A stretch of 64,000 nt of DNA from Mortierella alpina (taxonomy: Eukaryota; Mortierellomycota; Mortierellomycetes; Mortierellales; Mortierellaceae). This document shows, piece after piece, positions 33,701 through 44,399 of this stretch; position 1 is the first letter of the stretch; every line of letters begins with the position of its first letter. Both the position numbers and the translations under genes were made by a program. The notes under the pieces were generated by a model that saw only the letters and a list, made by a program, of their open reading frames with translations, was not told where the DNA came from and searched no databases. Location of the stretch: NCBI GenBank assembly GCA_029449245.1, contig JANATF010000015.1, positions 62,001-126,000 of the forward strand, read 5' to 3'.

Positions 33701-36700
33701 TCAAAGAGAGTGACAACAAGTCTGTCGTCCAGTTTGGATGGACATTGCATATGCTCCATGCAAATACTCTGCAGTATGCTTGGATTTGGACGTGGCTCTA
33801 TATACATGAGGGGTCGTCCCGTCAAAACGTGGGCAAGTATATCATGCCGCTCTCTCGTGGTTGAGCCTAGAACTACGTGTTACCATCCATGCATCACAAT
33901 TGAAGACACGACGTTTTACTTATCGTCTCTTCCTTCAAATGCCTAGTGGCCTGCGACAGCAAAATGTATACTGCCTCAAAATGGATTATTCTGCCAGCGA
34001 AGGATCTTGTGAGAACTCGCAAAGATTGGAAGGTGTCGTATGGAGATCGCGTCTGGATGGTGTCTTACTGGTTTTCAACTAGAAACGCAAAGATGGATCT
34101 GCCCGAGTACCTCCCCCGGGCAAGAGGAGCTGCTTGCCGTCATGTCATCCCCTATGGCGAGACGTATGTGATATGCAAGACGTGCCCTGCGGATATTTTA
34201 TGCATGAGGTGCTTCCGAGGTAAAGGAAGTGACACACTCGTGTCAATGGTGATTGCATGGCCTTAATGCATCGAGAATACAAGCTAACGCTATACGCTTC
34301 CTGAATGCCTAGCGTCGGATCATACGGACCACACCATGTATCTACAATGCTCATGGGGTACATCAGTGTGTGTTTGTGGCGACCCGCTTAAACTGAAGGC
34401 GAGCAATGCGCTGCATTGCTCTTTGCATTGTGCAGAAAGCCAAAAGTCGTATTCCGGGTTGGCCAAAGGGAAGCCATGCCAGATCAAGTTTAAAGCCGGC
34501 GAGAAGGTTTACCGGTGCAAGGTAAAACTGAGCATGTCTGTTCGGTTCACTACGAAAATCTGAAAAGGATCAATGCGGGTTATTGCAGATTTTGTTGACG
34601 CTAACTTCCTTACTACACATTCCATCGTCATAGACGTGTTTGGTTGGCACAGACGAAAGCGTAGTGCTATGCCCCAGGTGCTTTCGTTCAGTAAGTCTGC
34701 GTGTGATATAATCGTTGTATGTGGTGACGAACACTCACTAATGAAGACACTAATTGCTGCCGCCTTTAGCATAATCACTTTGGGCACGAGGTCACCGCTC
34801 ACATGGCAGAAGAAGGGTCGGTTTGTAGTTGTCATGACAACAAATCGTGGAGACCGGATCTTCACTGCACATACCACAGCCCCGGTGTCCTTGAGAGTGA
34901 ATATTCCCCGAAGCCGTTTTCACTGTGTGATACGCCCTCAGCTCGACACCCATACTCTCAAGAACAGTCTTCGTCCTCGAAAAAGCGCTCGAAAGGACCT
35001 TCCTTCTCTGGCACGTCAAGGTATCTAGAAAGATCAGAGCCAGGAAAGGATGGTGATCAATCCTCTACTTCACTGTCATTCAAGCCAATTACCGCCAAGG
35101 CTAATCCTATACAACCGCACAGATGCGGGCATATCTTCCAACCGGGTGAGGATATTTATCATTGTCGAGACTGCAGCTTCAACGATCGGGTGATTCTTTG
35201 CAGTCGATGCTTCCATTCATCAGGTTGCGTTGATCACCGCTGGAGGATGGGAGAGTTCCAAAGCCAGAAGACAAGAGCAGGAGAGGGTGGCTCAGCAGAC
35301 GTCCCAGGATTGGATTCCACTGGACGCAGCATTTCACCTTCGATCACGGTGGAAGGGCTTGCCATAGGCTACAATAACTTCAATTCTGCGCGAACAGAAC
35401 TGTCCCCAGACTGCGGTGCAAAACCACAAGACGCCAGTCTATGCCCACCTGTAAGCATTGCAGAGGACGTGTCTGCGTCTTATGGAGGATCAGTGGGAGC
35501 TTCTTGCGACTGCGGGGATCCCGAAATGTTCAAGACAGTTTTCGACTGCAACTATCATTTGCCACAAGAATATCGACCTGTGCCTAGTTTAATTCACTGC
35601 AACTACTTGTTCCAGCAAGGGGAGACGATGCTCCGCTGCCGTACTTGTCATTTTGATGGCACAGATACAGATGCATTCGCGGCTGACCTGCAAGGGCAAG
35701 ACAATGGTCTGCATGCCGAGGCTCTTGATCAGGAGTTCCTCAACCGAGGCCCCGGCTCCTGTTTAGAGGCGGATGTCTGGATTTGTGAGCGATGCTTTGA
35801 TCCGGAGCAACATATAGGGCATGTCCTTGAGGAGGCAGTTAATCACCAAAACAGAGGTGCCTATTGCCACTGCGGAGACGTAGCCATTTTGAAGGACCCT
35901 CGCGCTCGTTCATCAGCTGTGGCATCATCCGTGCCAGGGGCGATCTTGGCGGAGAGTGAGGCGCTCTATCCGTGCAAGGACGACCATAACCGACAAAACA
36001 TGCTTTGCACAACAGACATCAAGGAGGGCATGCTCTATTATAGCTGCAAAGTATGGAACCTAGCCCAAGCCGCATTGTAGTCGCCCCTTCAACGCGCTCT
36101 TCTTTAACATCTATGCCTCTGTTCTCTACCCATCTAGACCTGTCAAACAGATCTCAAGAGAGTGTTTTGTGAACCTTGCTTTATTAAGGAGGCTCACAAA
36201 GATCATGAATACGAACAGCTCCCTGCCACGACCGGGTTTGAAATGATTCGGTGTGGTTGTGGCGAGAACAGTGCGTTCCGATATGCAACTCATTGTCGAC
36301 AGCATGAGCGCTCAGGAGGAACAAACATTGTGCATCGCTGCCGATATCGAGCTCGAGAGGGAGAATGGATAGCATACTGTCGGTACGTTACATGCCAACA
36401 TCCTTTTATTGATCTTCAGGTGCATAGTCATTTTGATGCTAATCGGTTCTCTGCAACACATGTTTATTGGGGTTTAACAGAGATTGCTACCCCTACAAAG
36501 AAGGACAAGTGGCACCTTATCTTTGCCAGCGGTGTCGTCAAACATCTCATCATGCGGGGCACGATATAAAGTGGGTGCGAGCAGAGAGAGATCTGCACCG
36601 CCCATGCGCATGTGGCTCAGTTCCAAATTACACGCAAATCGTCGCCGCTGTCGACCATACAGAACCGCCTTTGGACACCGACTCGTGTGCAACACCAATG

Positions 36701-37312
36701 ACCGCAGTACCTTCAAATCTGCCGCCTCCTTCGATCTCAATCTCTGACAGCTCCCGACGAGATGCCAATTTGATCCGCGCACCTCCCTTGTGCCAGTACC
36801 ACACCATGATATACAAAACTACGCCATCAACAACGCTCTACTTGCACTCACACGACTACAGATCCATTAATCATCAGGACCACAGCGAGGTGACGGGTTA
36901 TAGATACCACGACAGCAACAACGACTGGATTGTTACTCGACCGGATGAAGGCGATGATAGTGGCAGTGGTGATGATGATGACGACGGTGACAGTGGTGTC
37001 GTCGAGCATGACAAGGACGAAAATCATGCTCACCAGAATGGTCGCGGCAACGCCAAGAGTATTAAGGCAGTCTCTGGATCATTGTCCTCCACTACCGAAC
37101 AGCACGTCGCTGCCCCTTCGCCGTTCCTGCAGTGGAAGGATGTATTTTGGCTTAAGCACGCTGCCACTGGCAAGTACTTCAACTCCATGGCATCGCTCAA
37201 AATCAGCCAAGGTTTCCAGGAAGTAAGCGCCTTTGGAGCGCCGCACAGTAACAACGACTGGATCATTGAAGAGACGACTTGGCTGCGACAACAGATATTG
37301 AGCGACGAATAG
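30770..37312 (+). CDS. Large protein with tandem UBR-type zinc fingers and MIR/beta-trefoil segments
   Basis: Best model, 1845 residues, exons 30770-30908, 31024-32034, 32150-32766, 32866-33398, 33492-33832, 33947-34219, 34313-34521, 34634-34690, 34770-36050, 36138-36382 and 36481-37312. The first intron is the least certain. Two introns keep frame only with GC donors (32035 and 33833, both G|GCAAGT). Residues 1-840 are unrecognised, with Ser/Gln-rich linkers. Residues about 840-930 resemble an IP3-receptor-like beta-trefoil (VVQFGWTLHMLH and SYGDRVWMVSYW). Six UBR-box-like units follow to about 1620; the clearest reads CGHIFQPGEDIYHCRDC, then LCSRCF, then CDCGDPEMFK. The C-terminus (about 1690-1845) has two MIR-like units (LYLHSHDYRS, NNDWIV, FLQWKDVFWLKH). 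No RING finger is seen. UBR boxes bind N-degrons in known ligases; the role here is inferred. Confidence 0.75.
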
Positions 37313-37413
37313 TAGATGGTCAGAGGAGCTGCACCTCTTATCGCTACAAATGATGGTTCAAAATGTTATACGCGTTGCTCGTAGTGTATTGTATCAACTT
37401 CAGTAGGACAAAT

Positions 37414-40400
37414 CTAACTTTTCGGCTTGCCTCCGAAAAACAACCCTTTGCTCGGATCCCACCCACCCGCGCCTGCACCAGCACCAGGGTTTCGCCCACC
37501 GCTTCCACCTTGGGGCTGCTGGTACAAAGGCGGTGGCGTGCTCCTGTTGTCTGACTGTTGTGCTGGGGGCTGTGCTTGAGTCTGACCCTGTGCAGGCTGC
37601 TTCTTCTGAAACTGCTGATGCAGCTGTTGTGCAAAATTTTGCGGTCCCGTGGGAGGAAGCGTATCGCTCTTGTATGGGTAGTGCTGGCGGTTATCGTATA
37701 GACTGTCGTTATGGAATGCGGAAGTTGGGGCATTGGCGTTGGATGGCGATGTGGGTCCTCCAAAGCGCACTCCTAAGTTTGGACTCCATCCACCAGCCGC
37801 AGGGGCTATGGCGGACGGTGCGGAAGGAGCAGTAGCCGCATCATAAGCAGATGTTTTGGCGGGGGAGCGGGGAGGTTGCGACTGACCCAGGCTCATGTTT
37901 GAGATGCCGGCGGTAACCTCACTAAAGAGGATCAGGACAAGGAAAAAGGAACGGATTAAGTAAATTCAGAAACAGTTTGCTACGCTTTGCTGTATATTCG
38001 CCAGTTTAAAACGTGGCCACCAAAGGAATTTAGCGAGAAATAAGCCAGAGTATGCAGTCATACCTCAGATAGTCCTTGGCCTCCATCTTGCGTGCGAAGA
38101 AGTAATCGCGGCAATTATCTCGTAGACGCACTAAAATCTTTTCAAAATCGCGATGGAACTAAGAGATTCGAGGAGAGCAAGAGCAATGGTGGCTAAGAAG
38201 GACTATTCTCGCAAGCATATGCATCAGAGCCCAAAGTTGCAAAGAGTATATTTCAAAGAAGGTGTAGTGGATTCTCACCTGAGTACCCTCTTTGAAGTTT
38301 GCCAAGATTGCTTTATACTTTTGGAACGCCGCCTCCAGATTCTGCAATGCCTTCTCTCGCTGGTGTACAGCTGCATTACTTCTTCGGGATGCCACAAAGG
38401 CCTTGTTTGTTTCCTACTCGCGCACACAACGCAGCACAGCATCATGCAATACGTACTAAATTAGTACAACGGTAAAGAACGCAATTAAATACCGCTCTAA
38501 ACAATGATAGAAATGACAGTACTAATACCTGAATTGCCATCAGAAGATCCTCCTGGGTGGCGGTCTCTTCCTTAACCAACCTCTTGTAGCCGTCATACTT
38601 TTTCAGCTGCTCCTGGAATAGGGCTTCAAAATGTGCCGGCTCAATCTTGACAGCGGAGGAATTGGCTGTCAACTTGTTCGTAATTGCGACGAGAGCTGGT
38701 CCGATATCGTCCTCATCTGCGATCCTTTTAATCTCTTCCAGTTTGATCCGCCTGGCTTTGATCATCTGATCCACCTCTTCTAGCAGCATTCTGAGGTCAT
38801 CCACGATCTCAGGATCAGATGAACCTGGGGCGTGAGTCGTATTGGGCACAGCACGCTCAACTTCAGCCTAAGATTGCGAAAGATGGTTGCCTTCCATGTT
38901 AGTCTGAAGAACCAGCTTCTGTTCGCCAAGTGCGTCATATAAATCTATGCATAATAAAGAAGTCATCAAAAGTAGCTTACTCTGCCACTACTGAGAAGTT
39001 CCAATGATCTTCCCCACGTTGTCAGAAGGGCTTCCAACTTATTTTGGACAATCTGATCGCTCTTCTTTGCAGTCTCCAATGTTTCCCGATGTTTCCTGCC
39101 CTGCTCTACAAACGCTGCTGTCAGAGAGGCAGAGGTCGGACGGTTCCATCGGTTTTGGAACCGCTGTCTCATAGCCTCGTCCTCATCAGCCTCTTGCTGA
39201 AGAGCTTCAAAAATCTCGTCTAGAATGGCTGCATTTTGGCGAGACAGCGAGCGGACGGTTTCGAGCATCTCGTGCAGGGCATTTGAACCCCCTTCAGCAT
39301 GAATCTCATCAATATGGGAGATCAGGGAGGGCGGCAGTCCTACTGGTTGCTCTAGCGCCTGCAATGACCCCGGCAGGTTAAGTGCTTGCATTTGACTATA
39401 ACCAACATAAATGCGTTAGTTGAGACGCTTTTGCACATTGACCATCATGTAAAGTGCGGATCACAGTGGTTTTTTTCCTACCTGTAGCACACTCCTGTGA
39501 GCTCGTCAAACTTGCCGCCTATGTCCTCCTTGACAATCCTCTCTTTACGTTCCGTGTAAACGCTGGCTGCCTGGTGGACGGCGAACGGAACCAATCTTGA
39601 AAACAATGGCACTCCCAAAAGCATGTTGTGCTCATTCATCAGCGGCACTGGATTGGAGATTTCGGGTATGATTGTCGACTTGCTCATGTCTGCTCTTCCG
39701 ATGGCCGCAAGGGACGCCTCTGCGGGGATGGGCTCCAGGTAGATTATATCATTGTCCTTTTCTGCCCGTGAGAGGTTACGATGGATTGCAGTTTGGAGTG
39801 ATCTCAGGTCATTCACAACTGTCTCCTTCAGGCTCCGCTGCTGATCAAGTCCTAAATTGACGAGCCGCTCTGCTATTTGTAGGCGAGCGATTTCCTCGCC
39901 ATATTTGTTCTGAGAGATGCACTCGCATGATTTTCGGTACTGAGCGACAGCTTGAAAGTGAAGAGCCTTTGCCTGCATCTGGCTGGTCCAGGCGGTTGTA
40001 AAGAGCGAGGACATGCTACTCTGTGTAGCACCTTCGTTTGCGGCTTCGTAATAGTCCGCCACTTTTCCCGCAAGCTTGGAGATGAGGCCGTCCTTAATCT
40101 GATCCAAAGTACCCTTTAGCCAAAAACACTCCTGAGCTTGAGCAAGCATGAGCTGTACAAAAACGGTGAGGGCCGCCGGGGAGATGTCAACCGTGGGTGC
40201 GATCCTCAGTTCAGGAATAATCGTGTCCCGCAAGTGCTGGAAACATCCCGCCGCATTCTACGACAGAAAGGCGTTCCAGATCACGGCGTGTTAGATTGTT
40301 GGTATTCATCTAAGAGGATGGACGCCTTGGGCAAGCGTAGTAATAGCAATATGATAGGGCAAAAGCAGCGAGAAACAACGTGCCTGAAAGTGTGCATAGG

Positions 40401-41173
40401 CACGCTTTAGTCCTTCAGCAGAGCTCCTAATCTCGTTGTTACCCAATTGACTATACATGGCTCCAATATTGAAGCAGATACAGGCGCGTTCATAATACAT
40501 GTTCCTGAACGAATCTAATTGAGGGTCATGAAGAATATGTGTTTAGCTACAGGTCTGCACTTCTGGCCAGTCGTGTCAGCTGGCACAGTGACGGAGACGA
40601 CAACTTACTCATCTTTTTGTCTGTACTGTTGACTAGAGCCCAGGGAAACTCGATGCCCGTCTGAGGCGGGGAAGAACGCAGGGTAGAGTGATTAACACAT
40701 TCAAATCAATGCCTTTGAGCTCGCGTCGCTGCACCTTGCTGCAAGTTGCAGCAAGGTGTACGCTGAATGGACAGGATGTTAGACTTACGTCGATCGGAAA
40801 CTTTGAGCTGATAAACACAAGCTGGGCGTGGTATCTATCGACGCCAATGGCGACGGTGTGTGATGTTCAGAAGGTCAATAGAAGTCTTGTTGAGAGTCAA
40901 GCAACAGTCTTCCACACCGCAAGTCGTTTTGAGCCTTCTGGATCACTGTTCGCCATTCTCCACGTACTTTAAGAGGCGGTTGAGGGCATTCTGATGTGGC
41001 TCCAAATTGACAATATCAGCCCGAAGTTCGTCCAGAACGCGAAAGTCGTCTTGATAGGTATCGGGGTGCTCTGCGTATGACGTCGAGATGTACTCGCTCA
41101 GACTCTTGGTCATGGACAAGGGTTCCGTCCTTTTGAAGTCGATGGCCAGAATGTTGCTTGTCGCTGCAGCCAT
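37414..41173 (-). CDS. RIM20: BRO1-domain protein, Rim20/PalA type
   Basis: Ten exons: 40968-41173, 40789-40834, 40609-40660, 40384-40514, 39482-40257, 38981-39395, 38529-38867, 38279-38413, 38064-38158 and 37414-37921, giving 900 residues. An N-terminal BRO1 domain (about 1-380, with [19 protein letters not shown]) is followed by a coiled-coil V domain (about 400-730) and a Pro/Gln/Gly-rich tail. [17 protein letters not shown] favours Rim20/PalA over the vacuolar Bro1; metazoan ALIX has the same order. In known systems Rim20 binds ESCRT-III Snf7 and the YPxL motif of Rim101 for ambient-pH signalling. Intron 4 requires a GC donor (CAG|GCACGT). The tail ends with repeated FFGG/RFGG-like motifs. 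Confidence 0.85.
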
Positions 41174-41339
41174 GTTCAAAGGTATTGTACTCCAAAAAGG
41201 CCAGTCGTGTGTCGGTATGCTTGAACGGCGACGAAGATGAAGTTAAGACTGAAATGGAATGCAAAGTGCCAAGGTGTCCTTATGCCGACCCAATGATCAG
41301 CTGACACCGACATTTTTGAGTGTGTTTCCAACACACAGA

Positions 41340-41680
41340 TTAAAGGCTAGCAGGACGCTTGCGGGTCGAGGAGCTGCTGCTGGGATCGACGTTGCTGCTG
41401 CTGTTGCTGCTGCTGGGCTCAGGTTTCATCCAGGGGAAGCTTCCGTCCTTGTTGATGGGCTGAAGGTACTCAGGACGGTGCCCCTTCAGCAAATGTCCAT
41501 CGATCACGTTGCAGAGATTGTTTCCCGCCATGACATCGCGATGAAGGTACACCTTGCAATGAGGACACTAAAGCTGCCGCAAGGTGGCCTGAGCCACAAA
41601 GTTGCAGCAGTCTGGGCATTTCTTGCTAGTATAGAGCTCGTTGAGTCCCACAACTAGATACCCCAATGCGCGGTACTGCG
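41340..41680 (-). pseudogene. Fanzor nuclease relic 2, C-terminal end only
   Basis: Read on the minus strand, an apparent splice acceptor near 41670 is followed by RALGYLVVGLNELYTSKKC. This is the NE..TSKxC signature (Glu codon at 41639-41637) that precedes the zinc finger in Fanzor proteins. The first finger half is CPDC. A TAG stop at 41570-41568 then interrupts the frame, at a place where relatives have a Tyr codon, so one base change would explain it. The same frame continues with CPHCKVYLHRDVMAGNN (RuvC-III Asp 41537-41535) and RPEYLQPINKDGSFPW, the family's usual C-terminus. A Ser-rich tail ends at 41340. The RuvC-I part is absent: the DNA upstream is a transposase fragment. It is inactive as it stands. 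Confidence 0.75.
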
Positions 41681-41741
41681 GCGCCAACGGGCCAAGAGAG
41701 AGTGAGAAAGGAGGCAGAAGTTAGCAGATTGTTGACATATA

Positions 41742-42714
41742 TCACCACACTACAGCAACATGTCCATAAAACTTCAAGATGCTGCTGGTTGCACACTTAC
41801 GGTTCTTGGTCTTGTCTGCTCGGTCGTACTTGACGCCCATTTTGTGAAGAAGCTTGCGGATAGTCTCCCGTGACGGAATTTGATTAGTGTCCCCCCAGAA
41901 GACTCTCAGACTCTTGTTATTTTTTTTAGAGTCACTGGCGTACCCTTCTCGTTCCACTGCTCAGCCAGATTGCAGATGTACGAGTCAAAAATCTCAGCAT
42001 GAGGGGTACGGATGTACCGACCACGCTTGTCCTGGTGATTTATTCCACTCAAAACGGCTTTGACGGATTTAGTGGCTATTCCAAGATAATGGGCCGTACG
42101 CTCTACAGGGGCCACTGTGGAGACAATCCTTGCTTGACGATTCTCTTGACTGCACATCTCGAAACAATGACGCACTGCTCGCCGCTCCTCCTCCGTGAGT
42201 CGCTTCCTTGTGGTCCGTCGGTAGGTATCGCTGCGATCTGAATGGTGACCATATGGCGCCACGCGTCGTTTGTAACGTTGAGCGTCCTTGATATCCCGCT
42301 TCAGTCTCTTCAGTCGCCGCTCCAGTTTCTCGCATTCTTTTAGACGCGCCTCCTCTTTTTCTTCCATTGGACCATACTCTTCAAAACGAGACATCTTCCG
42401 TGTAGGACGGCTGGTGCGAGTTTTGGTGTCGGACGACCACTGGCTATTCATGGCCGCCATCTTGAGGGACTCGGTCTGGACGGCCTTGAGCATTTGTTGA
42501 TATTCATAATCATCCGCTGCTTCTTCAGCTTCCTCCCAGATCGTGTTCTCCCTGCATAATCGTAGCTGGTCTGCCTTTTCCTCACGCTTCTCCCTTTTCA
42601 AGCGCCTGTTGTGCGCTAATATCAAGAAAACACATGTGAGCAGCCTTTTCAAATCTGAGCACCGATACGAACAACACCTGCGTCAATCGTACCATGGGCG
42701 CTGCTTATTTTCAT
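41742..42714 (-). pseudogene. DDE-type (Tc1/IS630-like) transposase, N-terminal fragment
   Basis: A short first exon (42693-42714) joins in phase, via a GT-AG intron, to an exon starting at 42616. A charged coiled coil (about 150 residues) is followed by a helix-turn-helix-like segment (RTAHYLGIATKSVKAVLSG). A second segment reads IPSRETIRKLLHKMGVKY. This is the usual order before the catalytic domain in Tc1/IS630 transposases. A frame change occurs at a run of eight A near 41925 and the frame stops soon after, so the DDE domain is missing. It lies on the same strand as, and directly upstream of, Fanzor relic 2; they could have belonged to one element. Family assignment is moderate. Confidence 0.5.
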
Positions 42715-43302
42715 GATGCGAATTAATGGCCGGGAATGACACTTATAGATAACAGGCCACGAAGCCAACGTTGCTTCTGGCTTAAGCAAAGTGGTGTCTG
42801 TGAACAAGGCCTTGGGATGCGTTTTCGTTGATTGCTATGAAAAAAGTGAGATTCAGAGGGTGATGCGAAATGAGAATTCGCAATGGACCCATGAGAATAC
42901 CGTGTTGTGAGAAAAACGCTTTCACTTGTACTAAGTAAACCAGGGCTTCTCAGGAGAGTGAGGGGATGCGTTTTTCGATGCGCTTGCTCAGCGTCGAGAT
43001 GGCATGAAATGAGGTGATCTTTACAGGGATGTAACTCAGCAACGATGAGGGCTACTGTAGAAAGAAACGGAGAGAGGGCAACAGCAGAGGATCGTCTATT
43101 GAGTAACGTCGTGGAAAAGAAGGCGCGGGTGTTGCAGAGTCGCCTTTCACGTACGCGGTGGGCGACTTTGGGTTGTCGGGCTTTAACCTTTTGGTCGGCA
43201 TAAGGACACCGTGCTGGATGTACAAAAGTTATATTTCAAAGAGAGAGATAGAGACTGAGAGAGAAAACAAGAAAACGCCAAAGAGTACCAGGCATCACTG
43301 CA
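42715..43302. other. Intergenic, no gene seen
   Basis: About 590 bases between the transposase fragment and the SKP1 stop. Nothing recognisable; probably degenerate transposon sequence plus the SKP1 3' end. Confidence 0.4.
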
Positions 43303-43782
43303 TTAGCGGTCCTCAGCCCACTCGTTCTCCTTTTTGATCTGAGCCTCCTCCTCGGGGGTAAAGTCGTTGACAATGTTGAACGCCTTGCGAATCTCCTCAG
43401 GAGTCTTGCCTTTGATGATGTTGGCGACGGTCTTGCAGCCGACGTCGAGTAGGGGCTTGATATCGAGGTAGTTGGCGGCGAGGATGATTTCAAACAGCAT
43501 CTCCTGGTCCACCTGCATGAACTTCATATCCCACTCCTCAATGTCGTTGGAGCGCTTGCGAGGATCGTCTGTCTCGTCTGGGACCTGCACGGGGTCGTTG
43601 CGGTGGTGTTCGCAGTACTCAATGACCTTGGTCAGGACGGCGGCCGTGACGTTAGGTAAGGGGATGGGCGAGTCCGACTCACCAACATCCTCCAGCATGT
43701 TCTTGATCAGGATGGAGCGCTCGGCGACCTCCTTGTCGACCTTGAACTCCTGGGCATCGGATGAGACGAGAATAACGGGCAT
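43303..43782 (-). CDS. SKP1: Skp1, SCF ubiquitin-ligase adaptor
   Basis: A single exon of 159 residues from the Met of [15 protein letters not shown], the usual Skp1 start; the frame is open upstream to 43869 but that extension does not look like family sequence. It has the BTB/POZ-like fold ([33 protein letters not shown]) and the conserved tail ([37 protein letters not shown]), which forms the F-box-binding helices. It links F-box proteins to Cullin-1; several F-box genes lie in this window. An inverted-repeat element lies about 120 bases upstream of the start codon. Confidence 0.95.
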   Translation of the reverse strand: MPVILVSSDAQEFKVDKEVAERSILIKNMLEDVGESDSPIPLPNVTAAVLTKVIEYCEHHRNDPVQVPDETDDPRKRSNDIEEWDMKFMQVDQEMLFEIILAANYLDIKPLLDVGCKTVANIIKGKTPEEIRKAFNIVNDFTPEEEAQIKKENEWAEDR

Positions 43783-43901
43783 GATGGATAGGTTGAGATG
43801 TGCGTAGCTCCCCAGCATCGTCTTTTTAGTGATGTATGAGATACGATTATCGAGTCTTCTTGAAGTCATTGCAAAATGCTGGAAAATAGAACATACCGTC
43901 G

Positions 43902-44267
43902 GTCACTTGGCGACCGTATTAAATCCCATATGAGCTTTAAGCAATTTGGCGACCGATGGGTCAGGGCTTTGGGTTGTTGAAGCTGGGAGAGCAACCGGAG
44001 GACTGCGAAGGATGAAGGACTGTAAAAACGAACGACCCTAGATATCAATGCCGGAGATGAGGCCGCCATTTGATGATAAAGGGCTTACGGCTCTCTCAGT
44101 TATACGGGAGGACGCGATCGTCTGGCGCGCTGAATGACGAATGGGTCAAGGATGTCCTTGTTGTGTCAGTCAGACACTTGTGTCACCGTAGTCCTCCTGT
44201 GGTAGTGGCAGTTCGGTCGCCAGATTGACTAAAGCTCATATGGGATTTAATGCGGTCGCCAAGTAAC
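43902..44267. mobile_element. 360-bp MITE-like element with ~52-bp terminal inverted repeats
   Basis: The left end (about 43902-43956) and the reverse complement of the right end (about 44213-44267) match over roughly 52 bases with about five mismatches. The shared core is ATTAAATCCCATATGAGCTT, flanked on both sides by copies of GGCGACCG. The roughly 255 bases between carry no gene. This is the structure of a miniature inverted-repeat transposable element. No convincing target-site duplication was found. It lies between SKP1 and Fanzor relic 3, in the SKP1 promoter region. Confidence 0.7.
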
Positions 44268-44399
44268 GTATTTTTAATCGGCTTTTTTCGTACATATTAT
44301 GTCAGCAACCATATGAAGGAAACGAGGCGAAGATAGATCATTGCAAAGATGTAGGATATCAGTACTTGTCGATCTATACATAGCCTAGAAGCGAGAGCA

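Noticed and set aside
41320-41336. GTGTGTT/AACACAC hairpin next to Fanzor relic 2 as an element end
   Set aside because: Only seven base pairs of simple sequence, with no matching partner at another boundary.
43866-44069. 67-codon frame reading into the inverted-repeat element as an upstream exon of SKP1
   Set aside because: It reads through the MITE and shows no Skp1 similarity; the Met at 43782 fits the usual family start.
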